DNA of 64,000 nt. Origin: CAZBNB01 sp964493245 (GTDB lineage Bacteria; Pseudomonadota; Gammaproteobacteria; Legionellales; Legionellaceae). The DNA lies in NCBI GenBank assembly GCA_964493245.1, contig CAZBNB010000006.1, positions 45,934 to 109,933 of the forward strand, given 5' to 3'. Shown piece by piece: positions 1 to 8,280 of this stretch. Both the position numbers and the translations under genes were made by a program. The notes below the pieces were generated by a model, which worked only from the letters and a program-made list of their open reading frames with translations, had not been told where the DNA came from and did not search any database. Positions within the stretch are counted from its first letter, which is position 1; each line of letters starts with the position of its first letter.

Positions 1-71
1 TAGATAATACCCATGAAATCTGTATCTTCTGCGTATACTCGAAAATCAACCACATGCTCTTTATTCAGCAT
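1..71 (-). CDS. ybgC: YbgC-type acyl-CoA thioesterase, 5' end only
   Basis: Partial gene cut by the window edge. Reading from ATG at 71 gives 23 codons containing the stretch FRVYAEDTDFMGIIY, which matches the YbgC hotdog-fold signature RVYYEDTDxxGVVY; the Asp of EDTD is the catalytic residue of the family. The start lies inside the end of ruvB (11-bp overlap), so the two genes are probably translationally coupled. YbgC usually opens the tol-pal cluster in gammaproteobacteria, so tolQ may follow outside the window. That last point is inference. A later GTG at 53 is in the same frame but would cut the N-terminus. Confidence 0.8.
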   Translation of the reverse strand, partial: MLNKEHVVDFRVYAEDTDFMGII

Positions 72-1071
72 TTTCAACAACCAAGCCAAAATGTTGATAA
101 GCCAAAGGCGTTGCTGTACGCCCTCTGGCAGTACGCATTAAAAACCCTTGCTGAATTAAAAAAGGCTCAATCACATCTTCAATGGTACCTTTTTCTTCAC
201 CAATCGCCGCCGCCAAACTATCCACACCAACCGGACCACCGGAAAATCGCTCAATAATGGCCAACAATAATTTTCTATCCATCACATCAAATCCATGATG
301 GTCAACATGCAACATATCGAGAGCAGCAGCAGCCGTATCAGCCGAAATCACACCATCAGCCTTGACCTCAGCATAATCGCGGACACGGCGTAATAAGCGA
401 TTGGCAATTCTTGGGGTGCCTCTGGCGCGTTTTGCAATGGCTTGAGCGCCTTCTGGCTCTGTATCAACCTGGAGTAAATGTGCCGAACGACTCACAATTT
501 GAGTGAGTGTATCAACCGTGTAAAATTCTAAGCGCTGCACGATACCAAAACGGTCACGCAATGGTGAGGTTAAGGACCCAGCTCGCGTGGTTGCGCCCAC
601 TAAGGTGAAAGGAGGTAATTCTAATTTAATCGAGCGCGCAGAAGGCCCTTCACCAATCATAATATCCAACTTATAATCTTCCATAGCAGGATAAAGTATT
701 TCTTCGATAACCGGACTTAAGCGGTGAATTTCATCAATAAACAGAACATCATTTGCTTGTAAATTGGTTAAGATAGCAGCAATGTCACCAGCGCGCTCTA
801 ATACAGGGCCAGAAGTTTGTCGCAAATTGACATTCATTTCGTGTGCAATAATGTTTGCTAAGGTAGTTTTCCCCAATCCAGGTGGTCCAAAAATAAGTAC
901 GTGATCGAGCGCCTCTTTGCGTTTAGTGGCCGCATCGATAAAAATACGCATTTGCTCACGAACTTCATCTTGCCCAATATATTCATCCAAACTTAAAGGA
1001 CGAATCGCTCGATCTATCGCTTCTTCGGTTGGCACTGCTTGCATACTAATTAAACGATCACTTTCTAGCAT
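61..1071 (-). CDS. ruvB: Holliday junction branch migration helicase RuvB
   Basis: Full-length (336 aa) AAA+ motor that drives RuvA-bound Holliday junctions. The Walker A GPPGLGKTT lies near residue 63 and the Walker B motif is LFIDEIHRLS. A family signature ATTRAGSLTSPLRDRFG follows, then the C-terminal winged helix with GFLMRTARGRTAT. Length is normal. No ruvA or ruvC lies upstream: the preceding gene on the same strand is ygfX, 90 bp away, so ruvB is separated from its usual partners. It overlaps ybgC downstream. I saw no clear Shine-Dalgarno sequence before ATG 1071, but the N-terminus matches the family. Confidence 0.97.
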   Translation of the reverse strand: MLESDRLISMQAVPTEEAIDRAIRPLSLDEYIGQDEVREQMRIFIDAATKRKEALDHVLIFGPPGLGKTTLANIIAHEMNVNLRQTSGPVLERAGDIAAILTNLQANDVLFIDEIHRLSPVIEEILYPAMEDYKLDIMIGEGPSARSIKLELPPFTLVGATTRAGSLTSPLRDRFGIVQRLEFYTVDTLTQIVSRSAHLLQVDTEPEGAQAIAKRARGTPRIANRLLRRVRDYAEVKADGVISADTAAAALDMLHVDHHGFDVMDRKLLLAIIERFSGGPVGVDSLAAAIGEEKGTIEDVIEPFLIQQGFLMRTARGRTATPLAYQHFGLVVENAE

Positions 1072-1161
1072 AAGAATAGGAAAATAGATGACGAGTTATA
1101 CGATGTTAACACAACTTAATCCCTGATTGCGACGGAGATATACGCAAGGTATATAACCAAA

Positions 1162-1587
1162 CTAGCATTTTGAAAGAACATATAAGGTTTTTAAATCATT
1201 GAGTGCTAATTGATCATGAAAAATCACACAATAACGTTTATAACGTGGGGAGGAAAAACAACATAATGTAAAAAAACCGGCATCTAGACAAATGCGAACA
1301 TCGGTATAGGTTTTAAACTCACCGTCTGTTGTGATAAGTAAACAAGCGCCCTCACGCCAAAGGCAGGCTTGTAAATCAGGATGTGGTTTTTGCTTACGAA
1401 TGATCGAACACAAACTGAAAAACACACCCGCTGACATCATAAGGCAACAAAACCAACCATAATGCACCTGATAAAGCGCAACCAAACACATTGCATGTAA
1501 CGCGACACTCAAACGCACATAATCAAGCGATGGTTTTAAGTTAATTGACAGATTGGATAAGCTTGACACAATATTGACTCGTTGCAT
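1162..1587 (-). CDS. ygfX: YgfX-like (CptA) small membrane protein
   Basis: A 141-aa protein with two hydrophobic segments (about residues 24-60) separated by a short turn, followed by a soluble beta-rich C-terminal half. This is the plan of YgfX/CptA, a membrane protein reported to affect cell division and flavinylation and normally encoded directly after sdhE. The identification rests mainly on size, topology and position; sequence conservation is low. The gene overlaps the end of sdhE by 47 bp. An in-frame GTG at codon 7 is an alternative start. Confidence 0.6.
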   Translation of the reverse strand: MQRVNIVSSLSNLSINLKPSLDYVRLSVALHAMCLVALYQVHYGWFCCLMMSAGVFFSLCSIIRKQKPHPDLQACLWREGACLLITTDGEFKTYTDVRICLDAGFFTLCCFSSPRYKRYCVIFHDQLALNDLKTLYVLSKC

Positions 1588-1786
1588 CGGGAGGTATTTG
1601 ATAATCCATTAACCACGCATATAAATCGGGATCAGAAGCATGCAAAAACGTTTCTAATAACGCATAATCTTCTTCTGACAACGTATCCAGGGATTGTGCC
1701 AAAAAACGGTTGAGCAACAAATCTAACTCTAACATGCCCCGCCGACAACACCAGGTTAATTTTGATTTTTTTTGTACTGACAACAT
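1541..1786 (-). CDS. sdhE: Succinate dehydrogenase flavinylation factor SdhE
   Basis: An 81-aa protein with the SdhE/YgfY signature: CRRGMLELDLLLNRF near the N-terminus holds the RGxxE motif that contacts the flavoprotein, and LLETFLHASDPDLYAWLM matches the family C-terminal helices. SdhE promotes covalent FAD attachment to SdhA and FrdA. It is divergent from ygfZ with only 5 bp between the two starts, the same ygfX-sdhE / ygfZ arrangement seen in enterobacteria. No SDH genes lie in the window. Confidence 0.9.
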   Translation of the reverse strand: MLSVQKKSKLTWCCRRGMLELDLLLNRFLAQSLDTLSEEDYALLETFLHASDPDLYAWLMDYQIPPDATSQYCVKLIQSVN

Positions 1787-1791
1787 AATTA

Positions 1792-2796
1792 ATGTATATT
1801 CAAAGCAATTTAATTGACCTACATTATCACAGCTATCTCATGCCCACAATAAATCAACGCGATTTTCCTTGTACAGAAACAATCGAAGCAGCTTTACATC
1901 TTGAATCTGGGAAAGCCTATTTTTGCACCCTCGATCAGCACGCTATTCTTGAAGTATCGGGTGAAAAAGCAGCGGAATTTTTACAAGGGCAATTAACCTG
2001 TAACATAGAAGAAATCAATGCGCACACGATGCGTCGTGGCGCCCTTTGTAATCTCAAAGGGCGTATCTTAGCTTTGATGGACATTGTGTATTGGCAAAAT
2101 CGATTTTTTTTAATTTTACCTCGTGATTTATTAGACACCACCCGTCAGGCTTTGTTGAAAGTTGCTTTGTTTTCACGCGTCACTTTAACCCCTCTTTCAT
2201 CTTACAATATTTACGGATTATTGGGCGATAAAACCAACCTTGTACTCAATGATGGTGTTGCTATACCTGAGGTTATACACGGTGTATCTGCCAGTGATAG
2301 CCGATTTTGTTATCGATTGAACGACCAATCTGCTGTTTTTATTACACCGCAATCACTGGTCACACAGACTTGTAATCTGATTGAAAAAACATGTGGTGAA
2401 TTCACGTGGCATACGGCGCAATTAAAACAAGGCACCCCAAGCATTTACCCTCATTCTCGCGGATTATTTTTACCACATCATTTGGGTTTACAGCATACTT
2501 CCGTGCTCAGTTTCGAGAAAGGATGCTACAAAGGGCAGGAAATTATTGCCCGAATGCATTATCGCGCAAAAATAAAACACACACCAAAACTCATTTTGAT
2601 TCGAAACACAAAAGATTTTTTCTGCGGCCAAAAAATATACCACGCGGAAACCCGCTTGGAAATCGGTGAAATCATTGATTTTTCACCGATCAACCAAACA
2701 CAATCACTGCTGCTCATCAGCACAACACAACCAGCATCACAAGCTGTTTTTTTTGAGCAGGAAGAAAATAATATTGCTTTGCCAATTCTTTTTTAA
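1792..2796 (+). CDS. ygfZ: Folate-binding Fe-S cluster repair protein YgfZ
   Basis: GcvT-like tetrahydrofolate-binding protein that supports Fe-S enzymes such as MiaB. The diagnostic KGCYKGQEIIAR motif, with its essential Cys, is present near residue 245. The early region AEFLQGQLTCNIEEI is also typical. The reading frame opens at 1792, only 5 bp from the divergent sdhE start, which leaves no room for a leader. An in-frame ATG at 1840 (MPTINQRD) would give a 318-aa protein, closer to family N-termini, and may be the real start. Neither has a strong Shine-Dalgarno sequence. Confidence 0.9.
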   Translation: MYIQSNLIDLHYHSYLMPTINQRDFPCTETIEAALHLESGKAYFCTLDQHAILEVSGEKAAEFLQGQLTCNIEEINAHTMRRGALCNLKGRILALMDIVYWQNRFFLILPRDLLDTTRQALLKVALFSRVTLTPLSSYNIYGLLGDKTNLVLNDGVAIPEVIHGVSASDSRFCYRLNDQSAVFITPQSLVTQTCNLIEKTCGEFTWHTAQLKQGTPSIYPHSRGLFLPHHLGLQHTSVLSFEKGCYKGQEIIARMHYRAKIKHTPKLILIRNTKDFFCGQKIYHAETRLEIGEIIDFSPINQTQSLLLISTTQPASQAVFFEQEENNIALPILF

Positions 2797-2846
2797 CTTT
2801 AATTGTGATAAAATCTACATGTTGTTTAATTTTTAGATAAATATAT

Positions 2847-4154
2847 ATGAGTAAATTCAAATATGAACAGGGACGATCTGCGCCCACAATCCATGTCTAT
2901 AGTCTTGATTACGATGGCTGTCTAGACACCGAACAGTCTCAAGATAACTTTATAAAAAAAGTCATGAATGATTGCTTTCAAAATCGCCACTGCAACGCAA
3001 TCTTTTTTGGTATTGATTCTTTAAGACAATTTATTTATACAGACATATACAATGCTGCGAATAATGCCGAAGCTCACAATAATAAATATATCAGCTGTTC
3101 TGAATTAATTAATGATCTTCCCAAAAAAATCGCAAAAGCGATTAAACAAACGTTTAAAGAATCAAGAGCAATCAGTGTTAAAACGATACGAATATTGAAT
3201 TCAGATATTTATAACCAATTAGAAACTGGCACAACGTTACAACACATGACCAATCAAAATTGTGAAAAGTTTTTGCATCCAGAAAAATTTTTGACGCCTG
3301 TTAATCTTGATATAACAGACAGTGAAACAGGTGAAATGGTTTCTACCTATACTCAAGATGAATTTGATGATTGGTTAGACAGGGTAAATCACGAATGTCA
3401 AATCAAAAGCATCGATATCGATACGTATTTGAAAGAGCGGGGAACAAGCTCTGAACAACTTGATAATCATATTGATTATCGAAAAAAATTTAATGAAATG
3501 TTTCATATTACAGAAATAAATCAAAAAGGTGAGGAAGTCACTCTTCTTTCATTGGATCGCCCCTGCACATATGGAAAAGAAAATCTCAATTGTGGCAACA
3601 GCGTTCATTGTGCGGATTTATCTAAAGTAATCAGCCTTTATGATTTAGTGCATTACATTCGAAATAGAACAGAAGAACATTGTCGCTTTTATGAATTTGA
3701 TGATCGTTTGGATATTCTAGAGGATAAAGAACGGGCATGCGAGGAATGTCCTGGTTTTCTTCCTGCAAACACCTCTTTTTTAGCTGTTGAATGGAACAGT
3801 GATGATGACTTTGATCCCACACAGGTATCATCTAGAAAAATCATCTATGGGGATAGCAATGCTTTTGTTAATAACAATTTTGAACAGGATATACGCGAAG
3901 CGGTGCTAGAAACAATCATACCGGAACTCAAAAATGAGGGGACCGTTCACGTCAGTTTTAAAACCGCGGTAAACGCATTATCCAACATTTACACAAAAGT
4001 TAAAGAGAGAGCAGCAGCGGAAAAAGCGGCAGTAACATTAAAATGCTCAGCAAATTACGATGTAGCAATGTATCCAAAAAAGTCGAAATTTGAAATAACA
4101 GCAGGGAGCGCATTTTCATTACACAAATCGAACTTTTCTTTTAATTCGAATTAA
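2847..4154 (+). CDS. Orphan protein with HAD-like DxDG motif, effector candidate
   Basis: A 435-aa protein I cannot assign to a named family. Near the N-terminus VYSLDYDGCLD places Asp21 and Asp23 in a DxDGxxD pattern, the nucleophile motif of HAD-fold phosphatases. FDDRLDIL with Asp285-Asp286 could be the distal acidic motif. The middle is Cys-rich (CNCGNSVHC-like spacing near residues 250-260, then CEECPG near 300). There is no signal peptide or membrane segment. It sits alone between convergent operons, and its stop codon abuts a palindromic repeat. Similar LDFDGC-starting proteins are common among secreted substrates of Legionellales, so a secreted phosphatase-like effector is plausible but unproven. 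Confidence 0.6.
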   Translation: MSKFKYEQGRSAPTIHVYSLDYDGCLDTEQSQDNFIKKVMNDCFQNRHCNAIFFGIDSLRQFIYTDIYNAANNAEAHNNKYISCSELINDLPKKIAKAIKQTFKESRAISVKTIRILNSDIYNQLETGTTLQHMTNQNCEKFLHPEKFLTPVNLDITDSETGEMVSTYTQDEFDDWLDRVNHECQIKSIDIDTYLKERGTSSEQLDNHIDYRKKFNEMFHITEINQKGEEVTLLSLDRPCTYGKENLNCGNSVHCADLSKVISLYDLVHYIRNRTEEHCRFYEFDDRLDILEDKERACEECPGFLPANTSFLAVEWNSDDDFDPTQVSSRKIIYGDSNAFVNNNFEQDIREAVLETIIPELKNEGTVHVSFKTAVNALSNIYTKVKERAAAEKAAVTLKCSANYDVAMYPKKSKFEITAGSAFSLHKSNFSFNSN

Positions 4155-4313
4155 GGCGTGTCATCAATTAGTTTTTCGAGGCGAAAATTGAGATAATTTA
4201 GCGCAAATTTTAGTTTGAATGAGGCGAATAGCGAGCCCTATTTAACGAATTCGAACTAAAATTTGCGCAAATTAGCTCGGTTTTAGGTCGAAAAAACTAA
4301 TTGATGACACGCC
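4155..4313. repeat. Palindromic intergenic element, family A, full copy
   Basis: Imperfect palindrome of about 159 bp. The outer arm GGCGTGTCATCAATTAG at 4155 is matched by its reverse complement CTAATTGATGACACGCC ending at 4313; the inner arms share AATTTTAGTTCGAA-like sequence. It starts directly after the stop codon of the HAD-motif gene. Twenty-eight bases of the arm recur at 44150-44176, and a diverged form may be at 10440-10470. The ends sit next to TTAA and CTAG, both fitting a YTAR pattern, but they are not identical, so target duplication is not shown. Confidence 0.75.
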
Positions 4314-4361
4314 CTAGAGTTGTAATTGTTCACAACTGTTGACGGATTACGTGAGATCTGC

Positions 4362-4994
4362 TTACAAATACATCAATATTTTTTGTAGATCTTCGTATGA
4401 CTTTTTTTTGTCCTTGGCGTTTCGTAAAAGATATGCGGGATGATAACTGATCAGCACTGGGGTATCTTGGTAGGTGAACATCTGTTGACGTAAATGACCC
4501 AAACTGGCTGTCGATCCAGACAGAAATTGTCCTGCAAACCGCCCCAATCCGAGTATCAATTTTGGCTTAATGATTTGAATTTGTGCGGCAAGAAAAGCTT
4601 GGCACTGCTGAATTTCGTTTATTTGTGGATCACGGTTATTCGGTGGACGGCATTTTAAAACATTGGCGATATAAACATCATCACCGTTTAAACCAATGCT
4701 ATGTAACATTTTATTTAACAAAGCCCCCGCTTTACCAACAAAAGGGAGACCTTGTTGATCTTCATGAAAGCCTGGCGCTTCACCGACTATCATAAAGCGT
4801 GCTTCGGGATTGCCTCTTGCAAAAACCGTGTGCGTACGTGATTGATGTAGCGGGCAACGTACACATTGTGCAACTTCTTGTTGCAATTGTGTCAACAACA
4901 ATGAGCTTTCGTTGACTGTCTGTGGTTCACGCAACTTCCATGGCGTAATGCCCATTTGCTGTAAATAACGGTTGCGCAAACCCAGACTCCCCAA
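4362..4994 (-). CDS. udg: Family 4 uracil-DNA glycosylase (4Fe-4S)
   Basis: A 210-aa enzyme that excises uracil from DNA. Motif GEAPGFHED near residue 72 is the catalytic loop with the family-4 E, and SYHPAYLLR near 185 is the distal loop. The cluster cysteines are visible as CVRCP, LKCRPP and QQCQAF. The frame opens with TTG directly after the frr stop. The next ATG is codon 14, but the intervening residues (RNRYLQQMG before ITPWKL) resemble the usual family N-terminus, so TTG at 4994 is favoured. It appears to be the last gene of the rpsB operon, where uppS or dxr would be expected. Confidence 0.9.
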   Translation of the reverse strand: MGSLGLRNRYLQQMGITPWKLREPQTVNESSLLLTQLQQEVAQCVRCPLHQSRTHTVFARGNPEARFMIVGEAPGFHEDQQGLPFVGKAGALLNKMLHSIGLNGDDVYIANVLKCRPPNNRDPQINEIQQCQAFLAAQIQIIKPKLILGLGRFAGQFLSGSTASLGHLRQQMFTYQDTPVLISYHPAYLLRNAKDKKKSYEDLQKILMYL

Positions 4995-5543
4995 TTAAAT
5001 TTCCATTAAATCCTTTTCTTTGTGCTCCAATAACACATCAACTTCTGCAATGTATTTATCTGTGAGCTTCTGAATCACGTCGCCACCACGTCTTTCGTCA
5101 TCTTCTGAAATTTCTTTTGATTCTTTGAGCTGTGTGTTCGCATCTCGCCGAATATTACGAATACTAACACGACCTTGTTCTGCTTCCGCACGCACCACAC
5201 GAATCATTTCTTTTCGTCGCTCTTCGTTCAGAGCAGGCATAGGCACACGAATAGCCACACCAGAGTTTGCTGGATTTAATCCTAAATCTGAAGTCAAAAT
5301 TGCTTTTTCGATAGCTGGAATCATTGCTTTGTCGTACGGTGTTACCAATAAAGTACGTGCATCATTCGCGGTCACATTCGCCACTTGATTAATCGGCATC
5401 ATGCTTCCATAATAATCAACTTGAACGTGGTCTAGCAAACTTGCATGTGCTCTACCTGTTCTAATTTTTGTCATTTCGTGATGCAGTGACTCAACTGCTT
5501 TTTTCATTTTCTTTTCGGCTTCAAGCTTAATTTGTTCAAACAT
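4995..5543 (-). CDS. frr: Ribosome recycling factor
   Basis: A 182-aa protein that splits post-termination ribosomes with EF-G. Family sequence runs throughout: KIRTGRAHASLLD, PYDKAMIPAIEKAI, NDARTLLVTPYD and the C-terminal coiled region DDERRGGDVIQKLTDKYI. The start is set at ATG 5543 (MFEQIK) because GGGAG lies 6 bases upstream; an ATG two codons earlier overlaps that Shine-Dalgarno sequence. It overlaps the end of pyrH by 8 bp, implying coupled translation in the rpsB-tsf-pyrH-frr operon. Confidence 0.96.
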   Translation of the reverse strand: MFEQIKLEAEKKMKKAVESLHHEMTKIRTGRAHASLLDHVQVDYYGSMMPINQVANVTANDARTLLVTPYDKAMIPAIEKAILTSDLGLNPANSGVAIRVPMPALNEERRKEMIRVVRAEAEQGRVSIRNIRRDANTQLKESKEISEDDERRGGDVIQKLTDKYIAEVDVLLEHKEKDLMEI

Positions 5544-6273
5544 GCTCATCTCCCACCACGGTTCCAACTTGCTCACCTAAAACAATTTTTTTCAATGCAT
5601 TAGGGGCTGCCATATCAAATACTTGTAATGGCATATGTTGCTCCTGACATAAACAAATAGCTGTCAAATCCATCACATTCAATCCTTGATTCAGCACATC
5701 ACGATATGTCAAAAATTCATAACGCTTTGCATCTGGATTTTTCACAGGATCACTTGAATAAATACCATCAACTTTTGTGGCTTTCAGAACAATATCAGCG
5801 CCGACTTCAATAGCACGGAGACAGGCCGCTGTATCGGTTGTAAAGAAAGGATTGCCGGTTCCGGCAGCAAAAATAACCACTTGGCCATTACGCAAGTGCG
5901 TGATGGCTTTGCGTCGATGATATGAATCAACAACGCCCATCATAGGAATAGCAGACATGATACGAGCGGGTAAATCAATACGCTCTAATGCATCACGCAA
6001 CGCCAATGCATTCATCACCGTTGCCAACATTCCCATATGATCACCCGTCACACGACCAAGACCGGCAGCGGAAAGTGCTTTACCACGAAATAAATTTCCA
6101 CCACCGATGACCAAACCGACTTCTACGCCCATTTGTATCAATTCAGCAACATCACGTGCAATGGTATCCAACACAGCGGGATCAATACCGAATTGGGCCT
6201 TACCCATTAAGGCTTCTCCGCTACACTTTAAGAGGATGCGCTTGTATTTTAACTTGGTCGTGTCAATACTCAT
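5536..6273 (-). CDS. pyrH: UMP kinase
   Basis: Complete 245-aa bacterial UMP kinase, which phosphorylates UMP to UDP in pyrimidine nucleotide synthesis. Visible family features are KRILLKCSGEALMG at the N-terminus, the GGGNLFRG phosphate-binding loop, the GTGNPFFTTDTAA acceptor region and KATKVDGIYSSDP. Its ATG overlaps the tsf stop (ATGA), and its own 3' end overlaps frr, so the whole block is translationally linked. Confidence 0.97.
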   Translation of the reverse strand: MSIDTTKLKYKRILLKCSGEALMGKAQFGIDPAVLDTIARDVAELIQMGVEVGLVIGGGNLFRGKALSAAGLGRVTGDHMGMLATVMNALALRDALERIDLPARIMSAIPMMGVVDSYHRRKAITHLRNGQVVIFAAGTGNPFFTTDTAACLRAIEVGADIVLKATKVDGIYSSDPVKNPDAKRYEFLTYRDVLNQGLNVMDLTAICLCQEQHMPLQVFDMAAPNALKKIVLGEQVGTVVGDEHV

Positions 6274-7154
6274 GATGTTTCACGTACTTGAGCCATCACT
6301 TCATCGACAAAATTATCTACTTTCTTTTCGATACCTTCACCCACTTCAAAGCGAACGAATGCTTGTACTTCGGCATTTTTTTGCTTCAATAGTTGACCTA
6401 CTTTAACAGAAGGATCTTTCACAAACGGTTGGCCAGTTAAGCTTACTTCATCAACAAACTTACTAATACGACCTTCTACCATTTTATCAATGATATCTTG
6501 TGGCTTGCCACTGTCGCGTGCCTGTGCTGAAAATATTTCGCGTTCATTTTCAATTGCTTCCGCAGAAACTTGTTCACGAGAAACAACGATTGGACGACTG
6601 GCTGCAACATGCATAGCCAAATCTTTTGCCAGGCTTTCTTCACCTTGCTTCAATGATACCAGCACGCCAATACGACCACTGTGCAAATAAGCACCTGTCA
6701 CGCCATCCGTATAAACTTGTTCCAAACGACGTAATTTGATATTTTCGCCAATTTTTGCGACTAATTGTTGTCTTGCTTGTTCAACAGTCAGATCCGATCC
6801 AACCAACAATTGTGTTAACAACTGGTCAACTGAATCAACTTTCGTTTGCAGCGCTGTTTCGGCAGCTTGGTTAGCAAATGTCGTGAAGTTTTCGTCTCTG
6901 GCCACAAAGTCGGTTTCACTGTTGATTTCTAACATCACAGCATGGCGACCATCTTGTGAGCGAGCAATCACGATCACGCCTTCTGCTGCGACTCGATCTG
7001 CTTTTTTATCTGCTTTTGCTTGACCTGCTTTACGCATTTCAGTGATAGCTTCATCGATATCACCATTGGTCATAATCAAAAACTTTTTGCACTCCATCAT
7101 TCCCGCGCCTGTACGCTCACGAAGCTGCATAACCATTGAAGCACTAATAGACAT
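6270..7154 (-). CDS. tsf: Translation elongation factor Ts
   Basis: EF-Ts, the GDP/GTP exchange factor for EF-Tu, 294 aa with the start at 7154. The N-terminal signature LRERTGAGMMECKKFL and the TDFVARDENF core motif are present. The frame is open to 7202, but ATG 7154 gives the normal N-terminus (MSISASMVMQL) and has AGGA about 8 bases upstream. It lies about 100 bp after rpsB and overlaps pyrH by 4 bp. Confidence 0.97.
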   Translation of the reverse strand: MSISASMVMQLRERTGAGMMECKKFLIMTNGDIDEAITEMRKAGQAKADKKADRVAAEGVIVIARSQDGRHAVMLEINSETDFVARDENFTTFANQAAETALQTKVDSVDQLLTQLLVGSDLTVEQARQQLVAKIGENIKLRRLEQVYTDGVTGAYLHSGRIGVLVSLKQGEESLAKDLAMHVAASRPIVVSREQVSAEAIENEREIFSAQARDSGKPQDIIDKMVEGRISKFVDEVSLTGQPFVKDPSVKVGQLLKQKNAEVQAFVRFEVGEGIEKKVDNFVDEVMAQVRETS

Positions 7155-7255
7155 AGTTAAATTCCTAAAAAATGTACTAGATGACTTTGAGCGTCTAGGC
7201 AATGATGTTATTTATACCATCGCCTACACACTCAAAAAACAATTAAAGACACTGT

Positions 7256-7984
7256 TTACTTAACTTCAACATACTCTTCTGCTGCGGCACTACCACCCAC
7301 TGTATTGCTACCGCGGCCTTGAATAATTGCATCGGCAACAGCACGTAAGTAAATTTTAATAGCGCGCATTGAGTCGTCGTTACCTGGAATAACATAATCA
7401 ACCGTATCTGGGTCATTATTTGTATCAACAATACCAAACACAGGGATTTTTAAGCGTTTTGCTTCTTCTACCGCAATATGTTCAAAACCAACGTCAATCA
7501 CAAACAACGCATCTGGCAAACCACCCATATCTTCGATTCCACCCAGACTGCGCTCTAGCTTTTCTAATTCGCGAGTCAACATTAAGGCTTCTTTTTTAAT
7601 CATGTTATTAAAAGCGCCTTCATCACGCATTTTTTTCAATTCTTTCAAACGGAAAATAGATTGTCTAACTGTTTTATAGTTGGTCAACATGCCGCCTAAC
7701 CAACGATGATCAACGTATGGCATACCAGCACGCCTTGCTTCTTCACGAATGCCTTCTTGCGCTGCACGCTTAGTACCAACAAATAAAATTTTTGCTTTAT
7801 TAGAAGCCAATCGGCCAATTTGATTCAGTGCATCTTTCATCATAGGAACCGTTTTTTCTAAGTTAATGATGTGCACTTTGTCACGAGAGCCAAATATATA
7901 TTCGGCCATTTTAGGGTTCCAAAAGCGTGTTCTATGCCCAAAATGAGCGCCCGCTTCTAATAATTCACGCATACTTACATTCAT
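7256..7984 (-). CDS. rpsB: 30S ribosomal protein S2
   Basis: Ribosomal protein S2, 242 aa from ATG 7984. The family motifs GAHFGHRTRFWNPKM, DHRWLGGMLTNYKT, PDALFVIDV and IPVFGIVDTNNDPD are all present. GGAG sits 7 bases before the chosen ATG; the upstream in-frame ATG at 8011 has no support and would add a non-family extension. First gene of the rpsB-tsf-pyrH-frr-udg operon. Confidence 0.97.
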   Translation of the reverse strand: MNVSMRELLEAGAHFGHRTRFWNPKMAEYIFGSRDKVHIINLEKTVPMMKDALNQIGRLASNKAKILFVGTKRAAQEGIREEARRAGMPYVDHRWLGGMLTNYKTVRQSIFRLKELKKMRDEGAFNNMIKKEALMLTRELEKLERSLGGIEDMGGLPDALFVIDVGFEHIAVEEAKRLKIPVFGIVDTNNDPDTVDYVIPGNDDSMRAIKIYLRAVADAIIQGRGSNTVGGSAAAEEYVEVK

Positions 7985-8110
7985 TTCTCTCTCCGGGTTA
8001 GGCCTCCACACTTCCCATGCATTACCCAGTTACATCCGGGACCCAATACATGTGACGAAGTGTGTGTGTCGTTAATTTCATGCATGAAAAAACTCAGCAT
8101 GAATGCGCGG
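7985..8110 (-). promoter_or_regulatory. rpsB 5' leader with structured stem
   Basis: The untranslated region before rpsB can form a stem pairing 8057-8064 (CACACTTC in the mRNA) with 8007-8014 (GAAGTGTG), closing a loop rich in GGG and CCC tracts that can pair again inside it. In enterobacteria S2 represses its own rpsB-tsf mRNA through a structured leader. The position and the strong stem suggest the same mechanism here. The primary sequence was not matched to the known motif, so this is inference. Confidence 0.45.
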
Positions 8111-8112
8111 AA

Positions 8113-8141
8113 AGCATAGCATAAGTCAGGTAGGCAAACAA
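8113..8141 (-). promoter_or_regulatory. Predicted rpsB promoter
   Basis: On the minus strand TTGTTT (8141-8136) and TATGCT (8118-8113) are separated by 17 bases, a reasonable sigma-70 promoter about 130 bp before rpsB. The -35 hexamer lies inside the 19-bp direct repeat that bounds the neighbouring mobile element, so the insertion left a copy of the -35 sequence in place. Confidence 0.5.
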
Positions 8142-8150
8142 TCCATAATT
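8132..8150. repeat. Left 19-bp direct repeat of the mobile element
   Basis: The 19-mer aggcaaacaatccataatt here is repeated exactly at 9656-9674. The two copies lie directly outside the inverted repeats of the 1.5-kb element, as a target-site duplication would. Confidence 0.8.
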
Positions 8151-8280
8151 GTCGTAGCAATATAGAAATGTCACACATGCTTAATTATAGCGCCTCTCGA
8201 TGAAGCCCAACTCAAAGTTCCTCCAAAAAGTCCTCTCGGCACAGCTCTTTTTTACTCCTTAACTCACTGGGAGGCTCTCA

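Noticed and set aside
2406..2669. An 87-codon ORF inside ygfZ in another frame
   Set aside because: It overlaps the conserved KGCYKGQE region of ygfZ and has no independent support.
6107..7263. Several plus-strand ORFs of 66-99 codons across pyrH, tsf and rpsB
   Set aside because: All are antisense shadows of well-identified translation genes, with no ribosome-binding sites.
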